From: Mya arenaria
Taxonomy: Eukaryota; Mollusca; Bivalvia; Myida; Myidae
NCBI RefSeq assembly: GCF_026914265.1
Contig: NC_069133.1
Span: forward strand, 32,390,776-32,454,775
Direction: 5' to 3'
DNA length: 64,000 nt
Position numbers and translations under genes: made by a program. The notes under the pieces were generated by a model that was not told the DNA's origin, did not search any database, and worked only from the letters and a program-made list of their open reading frames with translations. This document shows, one piece after another, positions 22,256 through 34,577 of the stretch. Position 1 is the first letter of the stretch. The number at the start of each line of letters is the position of its first letter.

Positions 22256-23560
22256 ATTAGCAATTATCTTGAACACAAACGATGCAAGCTCTTGATGTGA
22301 CAACTATTGGCAGTGTAATGTGTACAGCACATAGCACTTATGTAAGCTGTGTTCATGAAATTGGCGTGGGCAGCCGTCATAATAATATTGGTATGGCAAA
22401 ACTCGCGGATGGACCAAGTGACCATTAAACACGCCCCGTAAATTAATTCAATATCAAGCCACAATATAACTTTCGACTAAATTGTCCACTAGGTATCATT
22501 ACATCGTGCCGCAGATTGCGTGTTGAGTTAAGCCAGTTGTTTATGTTGCGTCGGCGGGAATGGCATATACAATGACATAAGCTGCTCCTAGCATGTGGTA
22601 TCCCCGTCATTACGGATCACGATCTCTACCTTACAGGAGCGGCGGTTTGGATCTTAGACTCGTACGTAGCAACTTCAAATAAAAAAATAAAATAAAAACA
22701 TTTTTCGGTTTCAATTAAAAAATGACGAATTTTCATTGGAAGGATATACAATTAAGACCCATTTCCAAGTCGTTTCTAAGTAAGCAGAAAAAAACAGTTG
22801 CTATTGCAATAATATATCCGTGCTAATATATCTTAGTAAATAGTTAAATTGAACAGCACTATCATTTATAAGAGACATAGAATTAACAAAAAAGCATGAA
22901 CTGGGGTTTTGCCAGCACTCTTACAATATACTTCTGGTGTTCATGAACTTAGCTAATACGATCAAGTATGTGTTAAGTTATTAAAATGTTAAAATCTAAT
23001 TCCTAGGTGTGACTAAAAGCATATATTGTATTAACTACTTGCCGTAAACATATATACATACTTCTTTAGGAAATTTCGGATTTCTAAAATGGTGTACAAA
23101 TTAAACTTGAAATGATAGAAATATGTGCAGGGCTGAGATCCCCGAGTAATCCGTTTGTTGATCTGGCTGAGCTCGTTAATCAAACAAACGCTGACTGTAA
23201 TGATTCGACATGCTATATATAGTTCCTCTGTCTGACATTTTCTGACACATACAAGATAAATATACTCACAAACTTCGTATAAAAAAGCAAACAAGATACC
23301 TTGCAAGAAAACGAATTTTGTTTTTAAATTATGCTCCTTGACATGTATGTACAATGCACTGAGCAAATGTTAAACAAAACACACAAGACGAAATATCTAT
23401 CATGTAATTGCATCAATAAAATATGACGTATGGTAGCGGTACACTGTTTAACCAGCATTATAATGTCGCAATTTTGTGTGCATGTTAATCGTTTATTACA
23501 ATGTATATATTTCTAATCTCATTTGTTTAATACGATAGAAATGGTTTTGTTAAATGTTCT
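22256..23560. other. Intergenic DNA with candidate poly(A) signal
   Basis: No gene recognised. TTTATT at 23492-23497 (AATAAA on the minus strand) lies about 65 bp after the stop at 23561 and is a plausible poly(A) signal for the gene above it. Confidence 0.4.
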
Positions 23561-23859
23561 TCACTTGGCGAATCCATGCATTCTGTGCCTATAGGCGACA
23601 TCGTAACTTATGACACCCTCACTACGTTTGTGGGACAAATCATTCACCAATGGCGGCGGTCGGGATCTGTGTGAGTAGAGCAGCGATTCCTTCGCGTCCC
23701 GATACCTGTACTGTACGGGAACGCCTTGGGACTGATGAGGTTTGTGTAGGTTCCGGTGTTTATACGCCGATCCCCCACTTTCTGTGTTCGCGAAGGCGCT
23801 CGAGATTGGAGACTTTCCGAAGTCTTTTGTTACTTGACGGACCGGAAACCTTTGGGATT
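23561..23859 (-). CDS. Terminal exon of the unrecognised 3' gene block
   Basis: Acceptor tctcgctattag, 98 codons and TGA. It is basic and Tyr/His/Ser-rich with no recognised domain. The composition and intact frame, with a poly(A) signal shortly after, support it as a C-terminus. Confidence 0.65.
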
Positions 23860-26800
23860 CTAATAGCGAGAGAATAACACAAATATATGAACGAGTCAAA
23901 AATAAAACAAAACATGTGTAAGAGTTTTATTTATTAATTAAACTTCTAAGTGGTTCTTATTCCATTAGGAATCATTATTGTTTATAGCGTTAAATGAAAC
24001 AAATGATGATATCGGCATCATTAGTCGAAATATTAAAACAAAGTCAGTACAAACACACACTCACATAGATACATTTCTTGTAACATATCAGTTGTGATTT
24101 TACCACACTAACTGTTACATTATTAACCTTGCTTATATATATATATGAAACAAAAAAAAACATAATTAAATGCGCAATTGTTACACTGATAACATATACT
24201 CTCACACACGCCCAACTAACCTGTTGTTTGCCGTTGTCTCTGCTCAAGATGAACGTTGTATCGCCAATCGCCCTTCAATCTTTGACGATCATAAAAGTCG
24301 TTTTTCAATACTGAGTTCTGATTACGCAGCGGTTTCAGCCTCAACCTTTCTTTCGACCGCTCCCTTCGCAAATAATAGTCCTCCTTCGGTGTTTTCTTCA
24401 TAAGAGACTGTAGTTTAGAATTAATACTTAAGGGTCTACTCTGTGGCGACGTTCGCTTTTTCGACTCTACTAAAATACTATTTGTCTCTTTTTTCAAAGT
24501 CTTCATTTCGTCGAAGGACTTTTGTAACAGCGCCTTGTCACTGCTACTCAATTTAAGACGTTTCAAATTATTGTGTTCCTTTTGCATGACTGCGAGAGTG
24601 AGGAAAAACTGTTTATGCTTAGCGTCACTATCCGGCGCGCCGTAAGTGTTCTGAATTTCTTGATAAATCCGAGCTTGTAAATCGCCAAAATCGTACGAAG
24701 TTCGATCGGACGGACGAACGGATTCCACTTTCTTCTGTACTAACGAATTTCTTCGACGTCTGCTAGAACGTGAGTAAGAGGATTCCCTTGAAGTTGGGCG
24801 CGATGCACGACCTGTATACGTAATATTGATGATGTCATCCTCGTTCGTCACTGGTCGATACGTTGTGCTGTTTCGTTTGCCCTGTTCTACGGATCTTGAT
24901 CGGTAGTAGGGTATTTGTTCACCATTTTCTTCAAAATAAATGCCTCTACCTGAAATACGACGAAACAAAGCATAAACTGCGTGTTTTGATTACGTTAAAG
25001 CGGATTAGATAGTTTAATCAAGTTCATGCAAAAGGTTATATAATATTAATAATTATTAGTAGGTAGGTCACCCATGTATTATGTTATAAGTATTGAAATT
25101 GAATTTGTATCGGTGTGGTTTAATTAGTCGTGGATCAATATTGATCTACCGTTGAAACACGTATCCATACATGCATTGTTTGGGTTATGAGTTAAGACTT
25201 CTGTAGAAAATAAAGTGCATTGCCGATAACCTAATTACATAGTTGTTTTTATAAATACATACAGAGAATCAAACTCCTTTCAGCAAATGGAACATCCTCT
25301 CGCCTTTCCACTGGACAATGAATTTAAGCACATCAAATACTTGGAAAGCTGTGTCATGTATCCGTGCGCGCGTGCGTACTAACGGATGTGTATTGTTCGT
25401 ATGTTTCTTTTGTTTTTAGCGGGGGGGGGGGGGGGCGTGTGCGCATATACAAATGAAATATTATGAACGAATGTATGCGAGTAGAACTGATATAAAGATT
25501 GGGTACACTCGCATTTCTGCGGGCATGTCGAATTTATGTTGCTTGCCTATATTATCGCAATGTGTTATGTGGGTGGGAAAGAGAAGAGTCCCATCCGTTG
25601 TAATGGATGTTTTTATGAATTTAGACCAAGACCATTTCCAACAATTCTGAACGTTAATATTATAGTGAAAGTAAGACAAACTTAAAACAGTTTTAAGTGT
25701 CATGTGTACATTTCTAGCGTCGTTCATAGTTGCAGCCCTGCCTTGCTTCATCAAAAATGTTAAGTCTATACGAATTTATTCCGATTGTGAAGAAATAAAG
25801 CTGAAGCTGACACGTACAAATAACTCTCGACTCTGTTTAAGTACTGGTGTAAATTTCGAAAGGTCATGCGGTTGTTCCCCTTGTGGGGCTCGATCGCACA
25901 ACCTCTTACCTCGTGCAAGGCGGTACCTTTACCACTAGTCCGCTCTCATCCCCTTACACCACTGGTTAATGATTATTTCTATTTTTGTATGTACTTATTA
26001 ATATATATTTTTCTATTCGATTATGATCTATTCTGCTCGGTTCTGTTCGGTTCGGTTCTGTTCGGTTCTGTGATTTTCTTGTTTTTCTACATAAACGTCC
26101 ATCTATCTAACTGATTTTATTGTGCATTTAGAGATTACGTGTTATCCAAAATATGGCGTTTTGAACATTCGACTTCTTTTTTCATCTTCTTTTTAACACG
26201 TGGTTAATTCATTTCAGTTCCACAAGTGTGTGGGGTTACATTTCAGTTCCACAAGTGTGTGGGGTTACATTTCAGTTCCACAAGTGTGTGGGGTTACATT
26301 TCAGTTCCACAAGTGTTTGGGGTTACATTTCAGTTCCACAAGTGTGTGGGATGACATTTCAGTTCCACAAGTGTGTGGGGTTACATTTCAGTTCCACAAG
26401 TGTGTGGGGTTACATTTCAGCTCCACAAGTGTGTGGGGTTACATTTCAGTTCCACAAGTGTGTGGGGGTTACATTTCAGTTCCACAAGTGTGTGGGGTTA
26501 CATTTCAGTTCCACAAGTGTGTGGGGTTACATTTTTTATGAAAACGATTGCGTACAGTACGCATGAATTCTTCCAGCATATGACGGGTTCGTTTGTGCGA
26601 AAAATAGGCGTAACAAAGCTTTATTCATGATAAGAAGGGATACAATATAATCAGGCAATTTGACCTTAAATCAAACTAAAATAAAAGTACATGTGTAATA
26701 TACAGTTGTGGTTTGTTGTTGTTTTTCTCAGTGGGAGAATCTTTATGTTTAAGACCAGATATATGTATTTAATGTATTATGCAACAATTAAACCCTTAAT

Positions 26801-28597
26801 TAAGCTACGGTGGTAACTAATCATGGCTTTCGATAAAATGTGATTTCAATCAAGTGTATTAAAAACAGTACAGAATAATAAGACGACCATCCCCTACCTC
26901 TGCTATAACTTCGACTTCTCCTTTGCTTTTCTCTCTTCCGTTTCGCCTCAACTCTAGCCGCCAACTTGGCGGACTCAGATGGCATCTCGTACCTGGGTTC
27001 TGACAGCTTCTTCTCCTTCATGTCTTTCAGATCTTTGACCATCGCGAGCAGGGCGTGGTAGCCTTTCGAATATCGCGGCAATTTCGTGCGTGATGGGGCT
27101 AAGGATCGGCTCCTCCTCTTTTTGTCATAATACGGTTCTGTCCCTCCATATTTTGCATTTAAAGATGAACTTTTACGGCCCCGTGTTGGGAGCGGGGCGT
27201 GTCTCTGTCTTGATCGACTCCTGGAAGAAACAATAATATAATGTCACCATACGAAATTGGACGCTAGTTCTGTAATATTTCCATTAATCATTAGTATTAC
27301 ATGTTGATGACTGGTAACACCGTGCATTTTTGGTATTGTTTATCAAATTACTCATATATAGGTTTAATACATGGCCAACAACTACATATTGGTAATGTTT
27401 GTATTTCTGTTCTTCATTTAAACTGAAATCGAGTGCATTGATTCTAAATTGTAGCATTGACACATCTAGTTTTACCTAACAATTAAAAACATAATGTTAC
27501 TATATGTTTTCTGTTCTTTATAGTGATTATAGTTTCAAACAGGAAAAAAAAATCAAATTGACATGTTTTCCATTGTTTTAAAATTTAGCCCGCCAAGTTG
27601 TCAGATTTTTCTGATAAAAATCAATTAGCTGTCCTATAATGTCATTTAGAGGCATATGATAAAAAGAACAAATACACTGTTTGTTACAGCAATAGATCAC
27701 AGTAAAAACTTATACGGTGATATTCCACCAGCGGCTACGTCACCCGTTAAATGTAAGTTATGGTGCTCTGTGACTCCGTATATAACTTACGCCGTGTACA
27801 CAGCTTACGTAAGAGGTTTCTATCTGGGTATATACTCATATGATTTTGAAATAGGTCTTTTGTTTTAACGTTCTTAGCTCACATAGTGAGAGGCCAGTAT
27901 TAAACATAATTGTGAGTATACATGATTGTTATCACCACCATCATAATCTCGTCAAAGCAGTAGTAGAAGTACATCTAGAAGCAGTAACAGTAACTGTTCC
28001 TGTAGCAGAAGTAGCAGCAGTAGCAGAAGCAAAAGCAGTAGCTTCTGCTAGTAGTGCTACTTCTATGACTGCTACTGCTACTGCTATTACTACTACTACT
28101 ACTACTGCTGCTGCATCTACTTCTACTACTACTGTGTTGATGACGATACTGCTGCTGCTGCTGCTGCTGCTGCTGCGACGGCGACAATGATGAAATGAGT
28201 TGTATACGGCTGTGCACGTACACAGCTTACGGTGAGCTGTGTTCGGTATGAGATGAATACGTTTTTGTAGTAAACGTATACAGCGCACGCGTAAGCAATA
28301 TCCGGCGTACGTTGTATACGGCGTAAGTGGTCATTTGGTGATCTATATTGCGATATTACAATGTAGAAAACGATGCTCATCTTTATAATGAAATCACAGA
28401 AAAACAGAAAGAAGAAAATGATCTCAGCAAATCTATCGGCGTCATAATCAAAAAATATTGATCCAATATTGAGCTCTGTTCGTTTTCATAAAAAAATCAA
28501 TAAAAATAATCATCATCATAAAAGTTTATTATTTACACCATAATTATTAAGTGTATAAACAATTAAAAAATATTGTTTTACCTGTGTGTGCTCCTTT
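23561..28597 (-). CDS. Unrecognised basic, partly coiled-coil protein, 3' part (four exons, 5' end not fixed here)
   Basis: Joining 28597-28582, 27220-26898, 24949-24221 and 23859-23561 gives 1,367 nt with matching phases (2, 1, 1) and a TGA at 23563-23561, about 455 residues. The protein is rich in Arg, Ser and Lys. A helical module around LQARIYQEIQNTYGA...FFLTLA (coded near 24550-24690) is homologous to one in the exon at 36006-37318. The end is Arg/His/Tyr-rich (YRHRMHGFAK). I do not recognise the family. The first exon needs a phase-1 upstream partner. The exon at 34777-34848 fits, so this may be an alternative 3' end of the large locus upstream rather than a separate gene. Confidence 0.6.
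24221..24949 (-). CDS. Exon of the unrecognised 3' gene block (helical module)
   Basis: Acceptor tcgtatttcag, 729 nt, donor ACAG|GTTAGT; phase 1-1. It encodes an Arg/Ser-rich region, then the module DLQARIYQEIQNTYGAP...QFFLTLAVMQ, then a long Lys-rich helix and a basic region (RRERSKERLRLKPLR). Confidence 0.75.
25858..25975 (-). mobile_element. tRNA-derived SINE-like fragment
   Basis: On the minus strand the sequence reads GAGAGCGGACTAGTGGTAAA (A-box-like), then about 35 bp later GTTGTGCGATCGAGCCCC, a degenerate B box. Cloverleaf pairing is too poor for a working tRNA. It lies in the intron between 24949 and 26898. Confidence 0.45.
26208..26533. repeat. 29-bp minisatellite, about 11 copies
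   Basis: The unit is GTGTGTGGGGTTACATTTCA plus GTTCCACAA, nearly identical across copies, in the intron between 24949 and 26898. The unit is not a multiple of three, so it gives the same peptide pattern in all + frames. Confidence 0.9.
26898..27220 (-). CDS. Exon of the unrecognised 3' gene block (Arg/Ser-rich)
   Basis: Acceptor ttgtttcttccag, 323 nt, donor GAG|GTAGGG. It encodes an Arg/Ser-rich start, KLPRYSKGYHALLAMVKDLK and a charged helix (ESAKLAARVEAKRKREKQ). The open frame continues past the donor into the intron. Confidence 0.7.
27948..28180. repeat. Trinucleotide-rich tract with a pure CTG run
   Basis: Degenerate AGT/AGC/ACT triplets end in about nine perfect CTG units at 28149-28178. 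It is intronic relative to the minus-strand gene. Poly-Gln, poly-Ser and poly-Ala open frames are artefacts. Confidence 0.85.
28582..28597 (-). CDS. 16-nt microexon (predicted)
   Basis: The minus strand has a strong acceptor (aatattttcag), AAAGGAGCACACACAG and donor GTAAAAC. It enters in phase 1 and leaves in phase 2, exactly what the next exon at 27220 needs (ERSTH then R). It is supported only by splice signals and phase. Confidence 0.4.
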
Positions 28598-29007
28598 CTG
28601 AAAATATTAATGATACAAAATGGAATTATTCAAGCTAAAGGAAATGTGTTATACTTTAATTGCTTTCGATAGAATGGTTCGTCGTACGTTTAATTCACTA
28701 ATAGTATTACATTGAACAAAAAACCAACACACAAAAGACATTAAGTTTGTGTTTATAATATCTTATTTTTTTCAAATATTTATAATACGAATTAATAAAA
28801 TTTCAATATTACCGTCCATGTTTCCTATTTTATAATCATATACAAAGTTTCCACACTAAAGGAATACGACCATAGTTTGTATTATAAATTAAGTGAACGT
28901 GTTAGAGATTATTTCTCTAACCACAAGTCGGTCAAATGCTCAGTGCCAAATATGTCAAATCGTCTTTGTATTACAGCCAAGCGGTCTGAGGTTGTAGTGT
29001 ATTCACG

Positions 29008-29850
29008 ACCTCTAAACGCCAGCTCCACCACTTTACGGTGGTGCAAAGAAAAAGAGCTGTCGACACTTCCGTGGTGGAGCTGTGCCCTATGTTTACATGA
29101 ACAAACGTGAGTATGATTTATATTTTATTTGATAATTTCATTTAACGGACATATTTAGAAAATCGGAGAATGTGGTACCGTGTAAGAACCCTTCTACTGT
29201 AGGCTGGTTACTATTTCGTTTCAATACTGTGCAAACTGTAGTGTCAGGAGCTTTTCTCCCGAATCGGACTTGTGCATATTTTAAGATCTGATTGCATAGC
29301 AAGTACATTTCGGTGCTTATACACCCCGTAAGAACATTCTCACGCATGCAAACATAACTGTTATGTATAGTACCTATGCCGGAACACAACAAAACTGATA
29401 AGCACTTCTTAAAAAGGAAAAATGCACATATTTATAAAAGTGGTGGCGCTGTTGCCCTAGTGGTGGCGCTATCGAGTATGTTTTGCGCTTGAAGTAATAT
29501 TAAATGTAAACGCTTTTGGAATGAATACAACAGTTGCTATGTTTATCATTCATTGAACATTATGCTGGTTATGCATACTACTTGCGGTAACAAAACTCTA
29601 CGCGAACTACCTTAACCTTACTGAAAACTATTTCGAAAACAAATGGCTAGGTGCTGTTAATTTTACCATTCTCATTCTACCACATTCTCCGATTTTCGGA
29701 ATATGTCCGTTAAATGAAATTATCAAATAACATATAAATCATACTCACGTTTGTTCATGTAAACGTAGGGCACAGCTCCACCACGGGTGTCTGTCGACAG
29801 CTCTTTTTCTTTGCACCACCGTAAAGTGGTGGAGCTGGCGTTTAGAGGCC
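29008..29850. mobile_element. Fold-back element with about 165-bp inverted ends
   Basis: The left arm starts CCTCTAAACGCCAGCTCCAC and runs through CATTTAACGGACATAT to GGAGAATGTGGTA (29180). The right arm from about 29680 is its near-perfect reverse complement and ends GGCGTTTAGAGG. Each arm contains a smaller palindrome (GCTCCACCAC..GTGGTGC). The roughly 500-bp centre has no coding capacity. The target duplication is unclear. Confidence 0.75.
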
Positions 29851-32324
29851 ATGGTATTAGAAAATAAGAATAAATCGTTCATACTTTCATTGATCTCGAG
29901 ATACTTTCTAAGCTAGTCCATACAAAGAGCCACCATACGTGTTCTCTGACGATTTTCGTTTTGACAGACTGTTGCTACAGAAATACAGTTTGTGTTTTAA
30001 ATTATCATTTGTTCTCTTATCAGAATCCATAGCAACATTTACAGTACGTTTACACAATTTTGTTTATTTTTTAATACGGGATGCCACACAAAATGGACAT
30101 CATCTTTTAATAAGCACAGGCAAAGTCTTTGTTTTTGCATTTTAGTACAAGATATAAAGATAGACATGCTTTTCAAAAATATCACAGCTATTGTAATACT
30201 AATTCCTACGGGTGTAAAACCTCAAACTGCAATTGTGGCTATTTCTAAGCTAAAGTCAGGTTACCGAGTGTCATAAATACTTGTTAGAATGCATATACAT
30301 GTACGTATTGGTTAAGATTATTACAGCAATTTTTCCTTTGATAATGTTTATGTATAAACTATGAAATAATAGATAATTATTCAATCAACAAGTACCACTC
30401 CCAGCGAATACCTGATTGTTTAATGCGCAAGGGCGTTACAAGTTTGTTTTCGGCCTCAAGGCGCATGTTAGCTTGGTTTGTGGTCATCACGTCAGACATG
30501 TAGGTTTTCTCGAGGTACCTCGATTTGCCGCACACCACAAGATCACATGTTCGCGTTACATCGTGCCAACAAGATGATAAGGATAATATAATGTAGTAAT
30601 TACTTGGTTCAAGATCGCTGTAAAAGAATATTTAGTTAAAACTAACTGAATAATTGAAACGTCTATACATGCTCTAACTTTGTGTTGTTGTGTGCATCTC
30701 AGGTGATACTATAAACCAGGGTCTTACCCGTACCTCTTGCGTACCGAACACTCCTGTGTTTTCTGAAATAAGTTTGGGCGTATTTGGTCGTAAACTCCTT
30801 TGCTAAATATTTATGACCAGTAGTCATCGTCGTCGTCTTTGCCTTATATCTATCTCCTCGCTTGAACGAGGCAAAAAGTTATGTTATAAATGATATACCA
30901 TACTTGCTACTTCACTGAATAATAATATTCTAATGCTATGTCACCTACACTAGTCGATGTGTGGATTATGCGATAGAGTCAACAATAATAAAAGTGTGCT
31001 TAAAGGTTGTGTCTATCTTATAGATTTCTGTTCAAGTTATTGTTTTACTAATTCATAGACTCAAAAGCGTGGTTTCGGGGCGGAGATATACTACTAGGAA
31101 TGCCTGATACATATACCAAGGGCAGACCACTCGGACGCTTTTAGACAATGACGGTAGCATTTCAACATCGATCATGGTTTATTTGTATCATCGTGCATCG
31201 TGCAGTATAGACGGGTGAATAAACTCACAATCATCTCTCTCTTTCTAAATACTATGACGAAAGTTGAGTGCTACTTCCTGCATCACTTTAACATTCCTAC
31301 ATCATATACGATTGATTGAAAGGCCTACACATTTAATGACCCTTGAAATGAAATGTTGTCCTTTTATACGTAGTGGTAACGTACCATACAAATTCTGTGT
31401 TGCAAAATACGTAGTTTTTGTGAACATTCTTCATGACATTTAATCGGTTTAAGAATTTTTTTCTTCTGAATTATGTTGCTATACCATGCTCAAGTAAAAG
31501 GCATTTTGACTACTGACAGAGCTGTTATCTTGGCGTGTACATACATGTGTCTTGCACGCGCCACTCCGTCTTCTCGTGTGGAACATTTGGCAAATGAACA
31601 GGCAAATGCTCTATATCGTGGTGTTTTATTATCATTTATCACAGAAAAGTAAGAAATAAAACTATACAAAATATGTGTTCTAACATAAAGCAATAAATTT
31701 TAAATACAATTTAGTACTTTGCATGACGATGGTATATCCACACTGACAATAAATACACACAAATCATGGATTCTCTATAATGAGTTCAGCACTTTTGATT
31801 CAATATATATGTTTTATAAAATCTATATATCTCTAATAACATATAACATTTTCTTAAGTACAGTAACTAATACTAAAACACAAATAAGGTAAATGTAAAT
31901 AAATCCTATGTCTTTATTAAATCTACATATCACATGCATTATGCTTAAACTACATTAAGCATTTGCATCGTCGTTTTCGATTTGATCATTTGAAAGCCAA
32001 CAAATAATAAAATTATAGAGATATCCTTTCCAGTGATCCTAAATCATCAAACGCAAAAGTGAATAACACGTTCATTGGTTGTTTTTATATACTTTGGCAG
32101 TGTTTATAGAGAGCATACATGTCATTATGCATTCAAACCCATTACGGAGCACACCCATGTTCCGTAAAAAGACGTTTGAATAACAGTGCAATGACACAGA
32201 CCGCACGCGTAAATGTGAATGGTTGCTCTATGATCTTTAATAATTTCTACCACGTTCTCGATCTGATTTTACCTTAATTTGAACATTACATTGAACAGCA
32301 TACAACATGCAGTTTAATATGAGA
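29851..32324. other. Non-coding DNA, includes the likely 3' UTR of the large gene
   Basis: No exon recognised. TTTATT at 31913-31918 (AATAAA on minus) could end the transcript whose stop codon is at 32325-32327. Two short GTGGTGGCGCT repeats lie just outside this span near 29440-29470. Confidence 0.35.
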
Positions 32325-34498
32325 CTAATCGCGATCTGAATCACTGTTAACACTAAGATCGTATCTTTTCTGCATTCGCGTAAAGATATCTTCATCCTCG
32401 TCGTCCGTATCCAAATTAGAATCCAATAACGATCTATCATCTGTTCTGCCGACCTTTGGGCTGGGCTGACGAATATACTTATTCACCAAATCTCGCCATT
32501 GACTCGCCGCGGGTGCCACTTCAGTCACCTTCTCCTCTTCTTGGACACTGACCTCCCATTTACCGTTTTTCTTCTGTATATCTGGAAACCGAGAAGGTGT
32601 AACAGCATGCTTCCTTTCTCTAGATGTAGACTTCTTTCTTGCGCGTTCGCCAGAAGTTGACCTTTTTCTCCCTCTTCCTTTTCTACCGCTGGAACTCGAT
32701 CGTTTGCGCGTCCCAGGACTCTTTGAACGCCGACCGGTTGATTTCTTAGGTTTACCCGCGTTTTTTTTCTCGTATTCATCGCGATTCATTTTAATATCCC
32801 CATTAACCGCGGTTCGGCCATCCCCTATCGGCGTTCGCGATCGCGATGGACGAGTCTGATTTGTCTGTCCAGAATCTTTAGACAATCTTTTAAGTTTTGG
32901 ATTTGAGACTAGTGTTTGTTTATTTCTGTCTTGGTACGTTATCTTTTTAGAAACTAATGCATCATTGTCTAAGTTTTTTGTCGGTTCATTCTGTTTCTGA
33001 GGTACCTTTTTAACTTGATTGGGATGAGCACCATGCCCTCTTTCATATTCATGCTCGACTACTTTCTCAGTAACTCTTTTATTAACATTATGCGTTACTG
33101 AAGTTTTTGGCACTGGCTTATCACTTGTAGTTGATTTTGCATATGGGGAAGCATGTCCATTCATATTTCTATAATCAGACTGAACCGGAGTCTCGCTTCG
33201 GTGCGGATTATCTACAACACTAACCCTTTTGGGTTGTTTTTCGCTTTCTCTCAACGAACCATTAGCACCAGTTGGGGTGTTTTTCGAAACGAGGATACTT
33301 GATGGTTTCTTGTTTTGCGATTGACTACCCATCACTGAGGACCTGCCCGCGCTTATTGTCTCTCTCGATGCATTAACAGATGGGGTCTTTTTAGTTACCG
33401 AATCTTCATGAAAGCTTCTGTTTACTTCATTTACAGCATCAATGGCTGTAACGTCACTGTGACTTTTCTCCTCGTCATCATCACCTGTCTGTGTGAGAAA
33501 GACTGCACTTGAATTGTCCTTTGGCGCAGTTCTAGAATCGGTGTTAGAGGGAGTCCGTTTGTTTTCTTGGGTAACAGTTGTTGTTGTAGTTGTAACCGTG
33601 GTTTTATTTGAAGTGTTCGTAGCAACACTAGCATCGTTATTTGCAAAACTAGTCCTTGACGGCGCTCTTTTTGCATTTTTATTTTCTTTACTTGCTAGTT
33701 GCTCGCTAATTCGTGATGGTGCGCGACTTGCTTGCTTTGTATCTAAGGAAAGATTCTTGTCTTTTGTTGGTGATTCAGAGTGTGAAGGCAGTTTTGATTC
33801 CTGTCTAAATGAGGCTTTTGAAACACGACTGGGTGTTCGACTTGGAATTCGTTTAGTAGTGGAATCAGACTTTTGGTTCATAGAGCCCATCTGAGTCTCT
33901 GTATGATCAAGATAAACATTGCCTTCGTTAACTTTCCACTTGCTCGCTGTACTAACTGTATCATCGTCTTTCTTTCCACCAGTGTGCGTTGTTTTAGTTA
34001 CTTTTGTAACAGTGGTCTTTGTAACATTTTTCTGCACCGGGGAATCCGGAGGCGTCCGCATACTTCGTCCGATAGGTCGAGCATTTTCTTCGCTCTTAAC
34101 ACTCTCAGATACTTTCGAAGAATACCCTTCATCGGGCGACTTATCGGAATGAGCGGTGAACTTTTGGACATTATTACTACGGTTAAGAGTGTCACTGTCT
34201 TTCAACAAATTCTCTTTCATCGTTTCAAACGAAGTAGCTTGATAGCGTTCCTTGCGGCGAGTACTTATAATATCTTTGATGTTCTTGGAAGGCGCTGGTT
34301 TACGAGATCCCGTTGTTCTCGAAGTCCCACTAACCCCCGTGTGACCTGATTTCGTCGTGGTTGTCATTGATGACCGATCGTCGCGATCGCTTCTCACGTC
34401 ACGGGATCTGCGGTGTTGTGGGCGTGGCCTAGCTGGGCGTTGTCGGTCACGTGGTTTAGGACGAATGCGCTCAGGCTCATCGTCAATGTCTTCGTTGT
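32325..34498 (-). CDS. Large gene terminal exon (724 codons with stop)
   Basis: Acceptor tgtttacttatag, phase 1, TAG at 32327-32325. It opens with DNEDIDDEPERIRPKPRDRQ, followed by Arg-rich, then Ser/Thr/Lys-rich low-complexity sequence with recurrent RTPSR / RAPSR motifs. An RS-like basic block (about codons 610-660) precedes a Trp-containing segment and the acidic end DTDDEDEDIF. A (CT)n tract lies about 40 nt before the acceptor on the sense strand. Plus-strand frames inside it are shadows. Confidence 0.75.
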
Positions 34499-34537
34499 CT
34501 ATAAGTAAACAGTCATATATATATATAGTTAACCATA

Positions 34538-34577
<40 letters not shown>

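Noticed and set aside
21935-22300. 121-codon RTGTLQY repeat frame, and a CRISPR-like look of this and other arrays
   Set aside because: Head-to-tail minisatellites without unique spacers, in a eukaryotic genome; open in several frames.
25858-25975. Functional tRNA gene
   Set aside because: Only the A-box-like and degenerate B-box-like segments fit; stems do not pair well, so a SINE fragment is more likely.
27941-28288. Poly-Gln / poly-Ser proteins
   Set aside because: They come from trinucleotide repeats in an intron, open in three frames.
33493-34349. + strand open frames of 133 and 158 codons, hydrophobic
   Set aside because: They lie entirely opposite the long Ser/Thr/Arg-rich terminal exon; hydrophobic antisense frames of such exons are common.
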